Assembly (NCBI RefSeq): GCF_000378385.1
Contig: NZ_KB899663.1
Location: 1 to 41,291 of the forward strand
Source: Paenibacillus daejeonensis DSM 15491
GTDB lineage: Bacteria > Bacillota > Bacilli > Paenibacillales > Paenibacillaceae
DNA: 41,291 nt
Reading direction: 5' to 3'
The notes under the pieces were generated by a model. That model was not told where the DNA came from. It did no database searches and was given only the letters and a program-made list of their open reading frames with translations. The translations under genes and the position numbers were made by a program. Below, piece by piece: positions 23,627 to 32,571 of the stretch; within the stretch, counting starts at the first letter, position 1; the number at the start of each line of letters is the position of its first letter.

Positions 23627-24811
23627 TTATTGCATCCAGGATGGATAATTGTGACGCGTTCGTTCGCCAGTGAGCCATGCCGCCGCCTCCTGCATTTGCC
23701 GGACGATGGACAGTGGATCATTGGGCAGCCAGTTATGTACATCGACAGGGTAGACCTTGCCCATTCTCACTGCAGGGAAGCTTTGCCAGCGCTCGCTTTC
23801 GATCATCGCTTGCCAACGCGTACGCGCACCGGCATCCGGCTGGATGACCACGAATAGATGCTCCGCTTCATAGAAAGGCAGCTCATCTACCGTAATCACA
23901 CTGGAATGAAAATGCGTATTGCAGAGGCACTGCATCGCGATCTTATCTGGCGGCGCAAGCTGCAGGGAGTGGTACAAGGGATAACCCATGTTGAGCATGC
24001 CGTACATCTGCATCAACTCCTCCCTCACGCGGAGAATGGCAACCCGGCCACCGCCGACAGCACCGAACAGCCGTGTCCGCACGTAAGCGCATTCTGCTTC
24101 ATACTGAGCCGTCCATGCCTTGGCTTCGACTGAACGGCCTAGCGCTTGGGCTACCATCGGCAGTTGCTCATAAATCGGATCCTGATACACATCTATTCGC
24201 ACGACCTCACCCTCTAGTTGCTGAGCCAGCTCGCTATTAGCAGTAAGGACAGTAGCAGGCTGCAGAGCTGCCAGCGCTCCCAGGTCTACCCGGGGACGAA
24301 GTGAGTTACCGATATCCTGGATGTCTGTTCCGTCCAGATCGACGAAACCTCCGGCATGGGCAATATCCGCAGCGAGTGGCTTCACGCCAAGCGCGAGACA
24401 ATGGCCCAGTCCGTCCAGCGCGATGACGCGGGGCTGATACTCCTTGGCATACCCTGCGGGCGAGACGCCAATCACTTGTTTGAAGCGGCGGCTGAAGTGG
24501 TAGGGATCAGTATAGCCGACCCTTTGACCGATCTCCGTGATGGGAAGGTCGGTTTGCAGCAGCAAGGTTTTGGCTTGGTCCATTCGAAGACGGGCAAGGT
24601 AATCCATTGGGCTATTGCCCTTGTATTTGCGGAAGATCCGGGAGTAGTGCGCAGGATTCAATCCGGCCAGCTCGGCCAATTGTTCCCTTGTAATCACACT
24701 ACGGTATTCCTGTTCCATGTAGGCAATCGTCCGGTCAAGCTTGGCGTAGGCTCCTTGACTCACATGCGCACGGCTGATTGGCGTGTGGGGGTCATGTGAA
24801 GGTTTTGGCAT
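23627..24811 (-). CDS. Btr-like regulator: AraC DNA-binding domain fused to a FecB-like binding domain
   Basis: 394 residues. Residues about 25-125 form an AraC-type double helix-turn-helix (ITREQLAELAGLNPAHYSRIF; LPITEIGQRVGYTDPYHFSRR). Residues about 130-385 resemble an iron-siderophore binding protein (LGHCLALGVKPLAADIA, LGALAALQPATVLTA, WQSFPAVRMGKVYPVD). Bacillus subtilis Btr has the same two domains and activates siderophore uptake when the ferric siderophore binds; this one lacks an extra N-terminal part, with the DNA-binding domain first. The ATG at 24809-24811 has only a weak GGGGA upstream. It most likely activates the lipoprotein gene 84 bases downstream. Confidence 0.88.
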   Translation of the reverse strand: MPKPSHDPHTPISRAHVSQGAYAKLDRTIAYMEQEYRSVITREQLAELAGLNPAHYSRIFRKYKGNSPMDYLARLRMDQAKTLLLQTDLPITEIGQRVGYTDPYHFSRRFKQVIGVSPAGYAKEYQPRVIALDGLGHCLALGVKPLAADIAHAGGFVDLDGTDIQDIGNSLRPRVDLGALAALQPATVLTANSELAQQLEGEVVRIDVYQDPIYEQLPMVAQALGRSVEAKAWTAQYEAECAYVRTRLFGAVGGGRVAILRVREELMQMYGMLNMGYPLYHSLQLAPPDKIAMQCLCNTHFHSSVITVDELPFYEAEHLFVVIQPDAGARTRWQAMIESERWQSFPAVRMGKVYPVDVHNWLPNDPLSIVRQMQEAAAWLTGERTRHNYPSWMQ

Positions 24812-24892
24812 CGCTGGTATCCCCGCTTTTACCTGTTTTCTAGAATTATAGCACAGATGACAGACCCCTAGCGGTGCTGGCTTCTATCAGGG

Positions 24893-25642
24893 TTACAGTG
24901 CTTCAACGAGTGGTTCGCTGCCGAAATCGTCGCTGTTCAGCAGGGCTAAGAGCTTCTCGGCCGTGTACGCCGGGGTTTGAAGCTGACCTTGTTCAGCAGC
25001 CTGGATGAACAACCCGACATGAGGAAACGTCTCGGCATCCAGCTCCCGGATTTCTGACTGCATCTGCGTATCGATCATGCCGGGGTAGACGGAGGCGATT
25101 TTAACCCGATGGGATTTGGTTTGCTGCTCGACATTCACACTTTTGGAGAAGGTGTCCAGACCGGCTTTTGACGTGCTGTAACAGCTCTGGCCGGGTAACA
25201 GGAATTTCGCCGAACCGGAGGACACATTGAGGATGCGCTTATCGACTTGCCATGCTTCCATGGCTCGCAGAAACGCGGCGGTCATCGTCATAGGGGCAAG
25301 CAAATTAAGCGTCACATTGTCAGCTATGGCCTGGGCATCCAAGCGCTCCGCAGGAGAGACGGGGGAGAGCATGCCTGCATTATTGATCAAGGCAATCGAA
25401 TTGGGCTGATGGTCTTGTCCGATGATGCGGACGATCTCGTCAAACAATGAGTCGATCTGCTTCAGCTCCAACAGGTCAAAAGCAAGCTGTGTGCACGCAC
25501 TGTTTCTCTCCGTGGCCAGTTCAGTGAGCCTTGGGTTGAGCGTCCGCGAGATGCAAATGATATGGGAGGAAGGAGCCAGCAGCTGCAGGGCAAGCGCCTC
25601 GCCGATCCCTCTTGAGGTTCCTGTAATGATGTAGTAGTTCAT
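24893..25642 (-). CDS. Short-chain dehydrogenase/reductase (YueD/benzil-reductase-like)
   Basis: 249 residues of the SDR superfamily. The cofactor loop TGTSRGIGE is at residues 8-16, NNAGML in the middle, and the catalytic Ser-Tyr-Lys is in NVSSGSAKF and YSTSKAG. The C-terminal SVYPGMIDTQMQ resembles the YueD/benzil reductase branch, which reduces a diketone with NADPH. The substrate here is unknown. ATG at 25640-25642 follows AGAGGTG; a start 9 bases further up is less likely. It is 21 bases downstream of the TetR gene and is probably co-transcribed and repressed by it. Confidence 0.88.
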   Translation of the reverse strand: MNYYIITGTSRGIGEALALQLLAPSSHIICISRTLNPRLTELATERNSACTQLAFDLLELKQIDSLFDEIVRIIGQDHQPNSIALINNAGMLSPVSPAERLDAQAIADNVTLNLLAPMTMTAAFLRAMEAWQVDKRILNVSSGSAKFLLPGQSCYSTSKAGLDTFSKSVNVEQQTKSHRVKIASVYPGMIDTQMQSEIRELDAETFPHVGLFIQAAEQGQLQTPAYTAEKLLALLNSDDFGSEPLVEAL

Positions 25643-25663
25643 AGTAAACACCTCTTCATCTTG

Positions 25664-26260
25664 TTATTGAATGTGATACGGGGGCTCCAGCACTTGATTA
25701 ACGGCTTCTCTCCAGATGCCGGGATAATCCATGTCCATTTGCATCAATATATTTCTCGATATATTGTCGATGACCATGGCCAACACATAGGCTTTCAGCT
25801 GAGGGTTTGACGCACGCACGACCCCGAGCTCCACCCCGACTTGCAAGAGTTGATGAAAACCAGCGAGAAAGTCCTGCTGCATACCATTGATACGCGTGCG
25901 GTAGACGACGTCGCGTTGGGCCAGCATCGTATACTCATGGATCACGCGCAAGATGGCATGCTGACTCTGGTCGGGGGGAGGCATCATGTGCAGTCCGCCT
26001 TCATACAGCTTGGTGGCGAAGCTGACCGGGTCCAAGTTATCGGTTGAAAAATAAGCGGCAAAGGTATGATCGCGAAACAAATGCTCAAACACGCCCTGGA
26101 CCAACGCCTCTTTACTGGAGAAGTGATAATAAATCGAAGGCTTGGTCATTCCCACCTTATCCGCAATCATGCCAAGACTGGTTTTCTCCAGCCCATGCTC
26201 CGCGAATAGCTCAAAGGCGGCTTCAACTAGCTGCTGCGCGGTCAGATCTTTTTTCTTCAT
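25664..26260 (-). CDS. TetR/AcrR family transcriptional regulator
   Basis: 198 residues. The N-terminal DNA-binding domain (about residues 8-55) has LVEAAFELFAEHGLEKTSLG and the turn helix IADKVGMTKPSIYYHFSSKE. The C-terminal half is the ligand-binding core. ATG at 26258-26260 follows AAAGGA. It is transcribed with the SDR gene from a promoter at 26294-26323, and divergently from the sulfatase. A perfect inverted repeat at 26327-26346 in the shared region is its likely operator. Confidence 0.9.
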   Translation of the reverse strand: MKKKDLTAQQLVEAAFELFAEHGLEKTSLGMIADKVGMTKPSIYYHFSSKEALVQGVFEHLFRDHTFAAYFSTDNLDPVSFATKLYEGGLHMMPPPDQSQHAILRVIHEYTMLAQRDVVYRTRINGMQQDFLAGFHQLLQVGVELGVVRASNPQLKAYVLAMVIDNISRNILMQMDMDYPGIWREAVNQVLEPPYHIQ

Positions 26261-26293
26261 CCTATAGTTCCTTTCCTATGAGGGTCTGGAGCT

Positions 26294-26323
26294 ATTATAA
26301 GCGAGCCGGTATGAATAAATCAA
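26294..26323 (-). promoter_or_regulatory. Promoter for the TetR-SDR operon
   Basis: On the minus strand, TTGATT (26318-26323) and TATAAT (26294-26299) are separated by 18 bases, close to a vegetative sigma-A promoter. Confidence 0.65.
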
Positions 26324-26326
26324 TAA

Positions 26327-26346
26327 TTTAACTAACGATAGTTAAA
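26327..26346. promoter_or_regulatory. Perfect inverted repeat, probable TetR operator
   Basis: TTTAACTA, spacer ACGA, TAGTTAAA. The arms are an exact 8-base match, in the 110-base gap between the divergent TetR and sulfatase genes, directly next to the TetR promoter -35. Confidence 0.72.
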
Positions 26347-26370
26347 AAATATTGAGGAGACGATGCAACG

Positions 26371-27720
26371 ATGACCACACCTAATATTCTACTGCTTATC
26401 TCACATGACACTGGACGTTACCTGGGCTGCTACGGCAAGGAAGTGGCCACGCCCGCCATTGACCGTATCGCTTCCGAGGGCGTGCGGTTCGACAACTATT
26501 ATTGCCCGGCGCCGCAGTGCAGTCCCAGCCGGGGCAGCATTCTGACGGGTCGTTATCCGCAGCGGCATGGCATGATCGGACTTAGCCACCTGGGCTTCTC
26601 CATCCATCCGACTGTGACGACGCTGCCCATGTCACTGGCGGAGGCTGGCTATGAAACGGCGCTCATCGGCTTCAGCCATGAGACCATCGGCGAAGAAGGA
26701 GGAGACCGGACAAGCTCAGGCGCTAAGCTCGGCTACGAGACTGTGCTGCCGGTGCCGGGAGATCGGGCGGGCGATGTGGCGGCCAAAACGGTTGGGTTCC
26801 TGCAGGATCGAGCCAGTGGCGGAGAAGAGGGAAAACGGCCGTTCTTTGCTTCTGTCGGGTTCTTCGAGACGCACCGGGAATTCGACGAGTATGGTCCACT
26901 AGCCGACCCTGCCGACGAAATCGTGCCGCCCCCATATCTACTAGACACGCCTGCGGTGCGGGAGGAGTTGGCGCTGCTGCACGGCTCGGCGAAAGCGCTG
27001 GATGCCGGAATAGAGCGGATTATCGGCGAACTGGACCGGCTTGGTCTGAGCGAGGATACACTTGTGATTTACACAACAGACCACGGCATTGCCTTCCCGC
27101 GAGCCAAAGGTACGCTGCTGGATGCTGGACTGGAGACCGCACTGCTGATGCGGCAGCCGGGAACGCTTCAGGCGGGCCAAGTGGTAGAGGATCTGTTGTG
27201 CAATGTGGATTTGATGCCCACCTTGCTGGAGGCCGCCGGCGCCCAGGGGCCGGAGGAATTGGACGGCGTCAGCTTTTTGCCGCTGCTGAAGGCGCCGCAA
27301 GCTGCGCCGCCACGGGATCATTTTTTTGCCGAGCTGTCTTGGCATGACCAATACCACCCGATGCGGGCCATCCGTACAAATGAATTCAAATATATCCGCA
27401 ACTTCGAGAACGGTCCTGCTGTGTACTTGCCCCTCGATATCCATCGCAGCCCTTCCGGTATTGAGGTGCGAGATCAGTATTACGAGCCGAATGTGCCGGA
27501 GGAGCTCTACGATCTGCAGAAGGACCCGCTGGAACAGCATAATCTGGCAGGGAACCCGCAGTACCAGAAAATGCTGGAGACGCTTCGAGAACAGGTAGAG
27601 CGTTGGATGGAACGTACGGATGACCGTCTGCTGCAAGGGAAGATTCCAGGCCTCATGGCGCCGGAGTGGCAGGAGCAGATCGATAACGGTTCAGCCTACA
27701 GCGCCAGACGCAATCCGTAG
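26371..27720 (+). CDS. Sulfatase (type I, formylglycine-dependent)
   Basis: 449 residues, probably cytosolic since no signal peptide is seen. The sulfatase signature CSPSRGSILTGRYPQRHG begins at C50, the residue converted to formylglycine. The N-terminal ISHDTGRYLGCYG has His-Asp where many sulfatases have Asp-Asp. Other features are IIGELDRLGLSEDTLVIYTT and DHGIAFPRAKGTLLDAG, and ELYDLQKDPLEQHNLAGNP near the end. It hydrolyses a sulfate ester, possibly on a polysaccharide or aromatic; the substrate is unknown. GAGGAG lies about 12 bases before the ATG. No anaerobic sulfatase-maturing enzyme is in the window. Divergence from TetR/SDR suggests control by that regulator. Confidence 0.92.
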   Translation: MTTPNILLLISHDTGRYLGCYGKEVATPAIDRIASEGVRFDNYYCPAPQCSPSRGSILTGRYPQRHGMIGLSHLGFSIHPTVTTLPMSLAEAGYETALIGFSHETIGEEGGDRTSSGAKLGYETVLPVPGDRAGDVAAKTVGFLQDRASGGEEGKRPFFASVGFFETHREFDEYGPLADPADEIVPPPYLLDTPAVREELALLHGSAKALDAGIERIIGELDRLGLSEDTLVIYTTDHGIAFPRAKGTLLDAGLETALLMRQPGTLQAGQVVEDLLCNVDLMPTLLEAAGAQGPEELDGVSFLPLLKAPQAAPPRDHFFAELSWHDQYHPMRAIRTNEFKYIRNFENGPAVYLPLDIHRSPSGIEVRDQYYEPNVPEELYDLQKDPLEQHNLAGNPQYQKMLETLREQVERWMERTDDRLLQGKIPGLMAPEWQEQIDNGSAYSARRNP

Positions 27721-27733
27721 CAGGTTTTGCACG

Positions 27734-27835
27734 AAAGGTGTGTTACAGCGGTGGATGACGGGAAGGCGAACAAATAGAGGAATAAAGGTGTGTTGCAGCG
27801 GCCGATCAGCGGTTTGCGGACACATCTTAACTACA
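27734..27835 (-). repeat. Two inverted copies of the ACCTTTGTTCCTCTATT repeat family
   Basis: AAAGGTGTGTT at 27734 and 27784 (50 bp apart) and CAAATAGAGGAATAAAGGTG at 27771-27790 are reverse-complement relatives of the 9993-10247 array. The copies are more diverged than in that array. They fill most of the gap after the sulfatase gene. Confidence 0.75.
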
Positions 27836-27846
27836 GCATATACAAT

Positions 27847-27884
27847 TAAAAAGCCTTCTCTGCCTGACGGTGACAGAGAAGGCT
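27847..27884 (-). terminator. Intrinsic terminator of the stalk-domain gene
   Basis: Minus-strand stem AGCCTTCTCTG / CAGAGAAGGCT (11 bp, 27852-27862 with 27874-27884), followed by TTTTTAATTG. It lies just after the stop. Confidence 0.88.
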
Positions 27885-27898
27885 GAATCAGAAGCGTA

Positions 27899-28552
27899 TT
27901 AGGAAGCGGTCCAAATAATGGTGTACTCGATCAGCCCGGTCTGGGCATCAATAACGCCGCCTTCAATGACTGCCGATTCCTGGCTCTTGGTCGCGGTAAT
28001 ATCTATCTCGCTAGTAGAAGAAACATCGACGATGTTGCCGTATCCCCGTTGCTGCAAATACGTATTGTACGTTTGGACCAGCTGCGTCAGGCTCTGCTTG
28101 GTTTGCAGCTTGAAGTAGACGTTCTTCTTGCTGCCAGAGGCATTCTCGATCAGCTCAATCTTCTTGAAGTCGGTTGGCAGGGGGAAGTCGCTCGGCAGAT
28201 GCTGCGGACGTTGCGAAGCATTGGCAGGCGATGGCGAGATGGAGCCGCCGTCTGTTCCTCCTTGAGCGCCAATCAGAATCCGGTTGCTGGCTTGATCGAA
28301 CTGGATTGGAATGTTCAATGCATCCGACACGGCACGTACCGGGAGATACGTCGTGTTGTTATATGTAATCGGGTAGTAACGCTTGCCTTGGTTATCCACG
28401 GGCTTGAACTCACTACTGCCTACATAAACGCCTACTTTGTTATTGAGAAATGCCTGAATCTGAGGCAGATTGCTCCCCGCGTAGACACCCGCCGACCCTG
28501 TAACAATCATCCCCAGCAGCGATGCGCCAATGAACCATGTTTTCTTTTTCAC
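27899..28552 (-). CDS. Exported stalk-domain protein
   Basis: 217 residues. The signal segment MKKKTWFIGASLLGMIVTG ends near GVYAGS. It is followed by a stalk (copper amine oxidase N-terminal) domain with YPITYNNTTYLPVRAVSDAL, then a Ser/Pro-rich linker and a C-terminal region (about 120-217) not assigned. A GTG start at 28550-28552 is supported by AGGAGG 8 bases away. The protein is expected outside the membrane. It stands alone, between convergent repeats and the Rrf2 gene. The family is common in Paenibacillus; its role is unknown. Confidence 0.85.
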   Translation of the reverse strand: MKKKTWFIGASLLGMIVTGSAGVYAGSNLPQIQAFLNNKVGVYVGSSEFKPVDNQGKRYYPITYNNTTYLPVRAVSDALNIPIQFDQASNRILIGAQGGTDGGSISPSPANASQRPQHLPSDFPLPTDFKKIELIENASGSKKNVYFKLQTKQSLTQLVQTYNTYLQQRGYGNIVDVSSTSEIDITATKSQESAVIEGGVIDAQTGLIEYTIIWTAS

Positions 28553-28714
28553 TCAATACCCCTCCTGGTAATGGTTAGAATTCGCCCAATATTTTCTATA
28601 ACCCACGCATTCGGATTTTAAAACAGGACGAGTAATCACAAAAAGGAAGAAGGGGGATGTACGTCCGTGTGTCGCATTGCAGGCTGGAGGTGCGGGCACG
28701 AAACACTTGCTGTC

Positions 28715-29218
28715 TCAGGACTCGTCCCGATTACGCTTTCGCACATCTTCGATGGTCATGTGATTCCAGTCCATTGTGGGAATATGGTCACTGCCGAAGC
28801 TCTGACGGAGCAGATCCGCTGCGGTCACACCGGCAAAATAATCGATCAGCAGCTGATCTGCCTTGTGGAATACGCCGCGTAAAATCTCGGTCCCCGTCTC
28901 CGTATGCTGGCCGCCCTTAAAGGCAAAACGGATGAGCCCGGTATCGGGATAGATCGAAATCGGCCCTTCCATGGCTTCAATTACATCCAATAGATTAATT
29001 TCCTCCAGACGCTTGGCGAGGGAGATCCCACCATTCTGGCCGGGGACGGAGGTGATGATCTTTTTGACCACAAGCTTGCGCGTAATCTTCTTCATATAGG
29101 ACGGCGAGACTTGAAGCTTTTTGCTGATCTCATCGGAGGACAGCGGCTTGTTATACTCCTGCGTGGCCAGGAAAATAATGATACAGATGGCCTGGTCCAC
29201 AGCCTTGGTTAATTGCAT
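28715..29218 (-). CDS. Rrf2 family transcriptional regulator
   Basis: 167 residues from ATG 29216-29218 (MQLTKAVDQAICIII), the canonical Rrf2 N-terminus. The winged helix runs to about residue 80 (LSSDEISKKLQVSPSYMKK and TSVPGQNGGISLAKRL). The Cys ligands used by iron-sulfur members of this family are not seen in the usual positions, so it may sense something other than an Fe-S cluster. GAGGTG lies 11 bases upstream. The frame stays open further up to 29359, but without conservation. It is divergent from the P450 fusion gene with a 33-bp near-palindrome between them, the likely operator. Confidence 0.85.
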   Translation of the reverse strand: MQLTKAVDQAICIIIFLATQEYNKPLSSDEISKKLQVSPSYMKKITRKLVVKKIITSVPGQNGGISLAKRLEEINLLDVIEAMEGPISIYPDTGLIRFAFKGGQHTETGTEILRGVFHKADQLLIDYFAGVTAADLLRQSFGSDHIPTMDWNHMTIEDVRKRNRDES

Positions 29219-29222
29219 CGTG

Positions 29223-29252
29223 TTGTTTTCACCTCGATTGATATGGTATAAT
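29223..29252 (+). promoter_or_regulatory. Possible promoter for the P450 fusion gene
   Basis: TTGTTT (29223-29228) and a perfect TATAAT (29247-29252) are 18 bases apart. The transcript start would fall within the palindrome that follows. Confidence 0.5.
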
Positions 29253-29256
29253 CGGA

Positions 29257-29289
29257 GATGTCTTATATCCATTATGGACATTAGACATC
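29257..29289. promoter_or_regulatory. 33-bp near-perfect palindrome, probable Rrf2 operator
   Basis: Left arm GATGTCTTATATCCAT, centre T, right arm ATGGACATTAGACATC. Fourteen of sixteen positions pair. It sits 4 bases after the -10 of the P450 promoter and downstream of a TATACT-like box (29299-29304, minus sense) for the Rrf2 gene, so one bound regulator could block both. Confidence 0.75.
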
Positions 29290-29406
29290 CATATTTATAG
29301 TATACCCCTATTTTTGATTTAACACTACTCTTTTCTTCAACAAGCACCCCTAGTATCACTGTCCGATTGACGGGGATACTACTACCAATCTATGGAGGTT
29401 TTGCAC

Positions 29407-32400
29407 ATGACGACAATTCCGCAACCGAAGACGATGGGCCCGCTGGGCAATCTCCCTCTCATGGAAAAGGGAAGCCCCGTTCAATCGTTGATCAAAATAG
29501 CTGACGACTACGGACCGATCTTTCGCCTGGAGCTTCCGACGGGAAGCCGTTTGTTTGTGTGGGGCCATGATTTGGTCGCTGATGCGTGCGATGAATCGCG
29601 TTTCGACAAGGAAGTATCTGCGGCGCTACGAAAAGTACGACCCTTTGCAGGCGACGGACTATTCACAGCTGAGACCAAGGAGCCTAATTGGCAAAAAGCG
29701 CATAACATTCTTCTCCCGAGCTTCAGTCAGAGCGCGATGCGCGGCTATCACAATATGATGGTGGATATCGCGGTTCAACTGGTGCAGAAATGGGAGCGGC
29801 TCAATCCGGATGAGAGCGTCGATGTCCCGGAGGATATGACCCGCCTGACACTGGATACGATTGGCTTGTGCGGATTCAACTACCGCTTCAATAGCTTTTA
29901 CAAGGAAGAACCGCATCCATTCATCGTCAGTATGGTACGTGCGCTCGATGAAGCGATGAACCAGTTGCAGCGGCTGGGCATCCAGGACAAGCTTATGGTC
30001 GGCAAAAAGCGCCAGTTCAAACAGGACACGGAAACGATGTTTGAGTTGGTCGATCACGTCATCGCGGAGCGCAGGGCTGGCGGCACTGAGGGGCAGGACG
30101 ATCTGCTCTCCCTGATGCTGCAGGGCGTTGATCCGGCTACGGGAGAGTCCCTGGATGATGAGAATATCCGCTACCAGATTATCACGTTTCTGATTGCCGG
30201 GCACGAAACGACGAGCGGTCTGCTTTCCTTTGCTGTCTATTACCTACTGAAGCATCCCGAAGTGCTCAAGAAGGCACAAGAAGAAGTTGACCGTGTCCTG
30301 AAGGATCCGGTGCCTAGCTATAGCCAGGTGCGTGAGCTGAAATATGTGCGGATGATTCTGAACGAAGCACTCCGGTTGTGGCCAACGGCGCCGGCATTTG
30401 CCTTGATGGCGGAAGAGGATACCATGCTGGCTGGCCAATATCCGCTTAAGAAGGGCGATACCATGTCAGTGCTCATCCCCAAGCTGCATCGTGACCCGGG
30501 AGCCTGGGGCGAGGATGCGGAAGATTTCCGGCCGGAGCGGTTTGAGCGACCGGAGAAGGTGCCGCATCATGCATACAAGCCTTTTGGCAACGGTCAACGC
30601 GCCTGCATCGGCCAGCAATTCGCGCTGCATGAGGCTACTCTGGTGCTGGGGATGATCCTAAAACGGTTTGAGTTCATCGATCATTCGGATTATGAGCTCA
30701 AGGTGAAAGAAACACTGACGCTGAAGCCGGACGGCTTCACCCTGAAGGTGCGTTCCCGCGGAGCTGCAGCAGATCTGGTCTACGTCCCAGCCGGTGCTGG
30801 TGAATCTGTCTCGTCCACCAAATCGTCGGACAAGCCTGCTGTCGCAGCGCACGGGACGCCGCTTCTTGTACTATACGGCTCCAATATGGGCACGGCTGAA
30901 GGCATTGCCCGGGATCTGGCCGAGACTGGCCGCCTGCAAGGCTTCGCCAGCGAGGTCAAGCCGCTGGACGAGGCTGCCGGCAATATGCCTGAAGAGGGCA
31001 TGGTCCTCATCGTCTCGGCATCCTACAATGGCAAGCCGCCAAGCAATGCCCGCAAGTTCGTGCAGTGGCTGGAGCAGGAGCCGGACGCTGATCTGAGCAA
31101 GGTCCGCTATGCGGTGTTTGGCTGCGGTGACCGCAACTGGGCGGGCACGTATCAGGACGTGCCGCGTTGGATCGATGAGCAGCTGGCAGCGAGGGGCGCC
31201 CAGCGCATTGTGGAGCGGGGCGAAGCCGATGCCAGCGGTGACTTCGAGCAGCAGATCGATAGCTGGGACGAGCTGGCCTGGCCGGAGCTGCTGGATGCGG
31301 CAGGCATAGAGCGGGATATAGCGATCCAGCAGGAGAAGCCCAAGCTGAGTCTGCAATTCGTGAGTGGCTCGGTTGGTACGCCGATCGCCGACAGCTATGG
31401 CGCCGTGATGGCCACGGTTCAGGAGAACCGGGAGCTACAGACAGAGGACAGCGAACGGAGCACGCGGCATCTGGAGATTGCGCTGCCTGAGGGTGTCACT
31501 TACCGGGAAGGCGATCATCTGGGGGTGCTGCCCGAGAACTCGCCTGTTGTCGTGGAGCGTGTTCTTCGTCGATTCGGACTCAGTGGGGGCGAGCATGTAG
31601 TCATTCAGGCAAGCGGCCGCAGCGCTGCGCACCTGCCGATGGAGACGCCTGTCAGTGTGCGCGATTTGCTTACGCATACGGTGGAACTTCAGGAGGCGGC
31701 AACGCGGGCACAGCTCCGCGAGCTTGCGTCGGCGACGGTATGCCCGCCGCACAAGGTGGAGCTGGAGCGGCTGTTGGAGGAGGAAGTCTATCCGACAGAG
31801 ATCCTGCAGAAGCGGGTAACCATGCTCGATCTGTTGGAGCAGTATGCAGCCTGCGAGCTGCCGTTCGACCGGTTCGTGGAACTGTTGCCGCCGCTTAAGC
31901 CGCGCTATTACTCGATCTCCAGCTCGCCTAGCGTGCAGCAGGATCAGGCCAGCATCACAGTCGCGGTGGTTCGGGGACCGGCCAGAAGCGGCAAGGGCGA
32001 ATACCGCGGCGTGGCGACGGGGTATCTGACTGAGCGGGAGCCTGGCGATTCGGTCATGGTGTTCGTGAGCACGCCGGATTCTGGCTTCCAGCTGCCGGAT
32101 GACCCGCAGACGCCGCTCGTTATGGTCGGACCGGGCACGGGCTTGGCACCGTTCCGCGGATTCCTGCAGGCGCGGCGTCAGCTACAGGCAGAGGGCGTGG
32201 CACTTGGTGAGGCACATCTGTATTTTGGCTGCCGCAACGCTTGCGACCATATCTACCGGGAAGAGATGGCCAGCTACGAGGAGGATGGCCTCGTCACCCT
32301 TCATACCGCCTATTCCCGCATAGAAGGCCGCGCCAAGACGTATGTGCAGCATCTGATGGCGGACAACGCGGAGACGATCATCCGTCTGCTGGATGCGGGC

Positions 32401-32571
32401 GGCAAGCTGTATATCTGTGGCGACGGCAGCCGGATGGCACCGGATGTCGAAGCGGGTCTGCTGGCCGCCTACCGTGAGATTCACGGAGTCAGCGAGGCAG
32501 ACGCCGCCAACTGGCTAGCGCGCCTGGACCAGGACCAGCGCTACGCCAAGGACGTCTGGGCGGGCAACTAG
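29407..32571 (+). CDS. Bifunctional cytochrome P450/NADPH-P450 reductase (CYP102A type)
   Basis: 1054 residues, cytosolic and self-sufficient. It resembles Bacillus CYP102A enzymes, which hydroxylate fatty acids near the chain end. The P450 part (1-460) has AGHETTSG (T268/T269, oxygen activation), [11 protein letters not shown] and the heme loop [13 protein letters not shown] (C400). The reductase follows, with the FMN domain ([17 protein letters not shown]), the FAD part ([11 protein letters not shown]) and the NADPH part ([12 protein letters not shown]), ending in KDVWAGN. The Phe that guards the BM3 heme pocket is kept (about F86). The BM3 Arg47/Tyr51 pair appears to be Gly/Phe in a gapless alignment, as in B. 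subtilis CYP102A2-like enzymes. ATG 29407 follows GGAGG. Control is by the divergent Rrf2 gene. Confidence 0.96.
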   Translation: MTTIPQPKTMGPLGNLPLMEKGSPVQSLIKIADDYGPIFRLELPTGSRLFVWGHDLVADACDESRFDKEVSAALRKVRPFAGDGLFTAETKEPNWQKAHNILLPSFSQSAMRGYHNMMVDIAVQLVQKWERLNPDESVDVPEDMTRLTLDTIGLCGFNYRFNSFYKEEPHPFIVSMVRALDEAMNQLQRLGIQDKLMVGKKRQFKQDTETMFELVDHVIAERRAGGTEGQDDLLSLMLQGVDPATGESLDDENIRYQIITFLIAGHETTSGLLSFAVYYLLKHPEVLKKAQEEVDRVLKDPVPSYSQVRELKYVRMILNEALRLWPTAPAFALMAEEDTMLAGQYPLKKGDTMSVLIPKLHRDPGAWGEDAEDFRPERFERPEKVPHHAYKPFGNGQRACIGQQFALHEATLVLGMILKRFEFIDHSDYELKVKETLTLKPDGFTLKVRSRGAAADLVYVPAGAGESVSSTKSSDKPAVAAHGTPLLVLYGSNMGTAEGIARDLAETGRLQGFASEVKPLDEAAGNMPEEGMVLIVSASYNGKPPSNARKFVQWLEQEPDADLSKVRYAVFGCGDRNWAGTYQDVPRWIDEQLAARGAQRIVERGEADASGDFEQQIDSWDELAWPELLDAAGIERDIAIQQEKPKLSLQFVSGSVGTPIADSYGAVMATVQENRELQTEDSERSTRHLEIALPEGVTYREGDHLGVLPENSPVVVERVLRRFGLSGGEHVVIQASGRSAAHLPMETPVSVRDLLTHTVELQEAATRAQLRELASATVCPPHKVELERLLEEEVYPTEILQKRVTMLDLLEQYAACELPFDRFVELLPPLKPRYYSISSSPSVQQDQASITVAVVRGPARSGKGEYRGVATGYLTEREPGDSVMVFVSTPDSGFQLPDDPQTPLVMVGPGTGLAPFRGFLQARRQLQAEGVALGEAHLYFGCRNACDHIYREEMASYEEDGLVTLHTAYSRIEGRAKTYVQHLMADNAETIIRLLDAGGKLYICGDGSRMAPDVEAGLLAAYREIHGVSEADAANWLARLDQDQRYAKDVWAGN

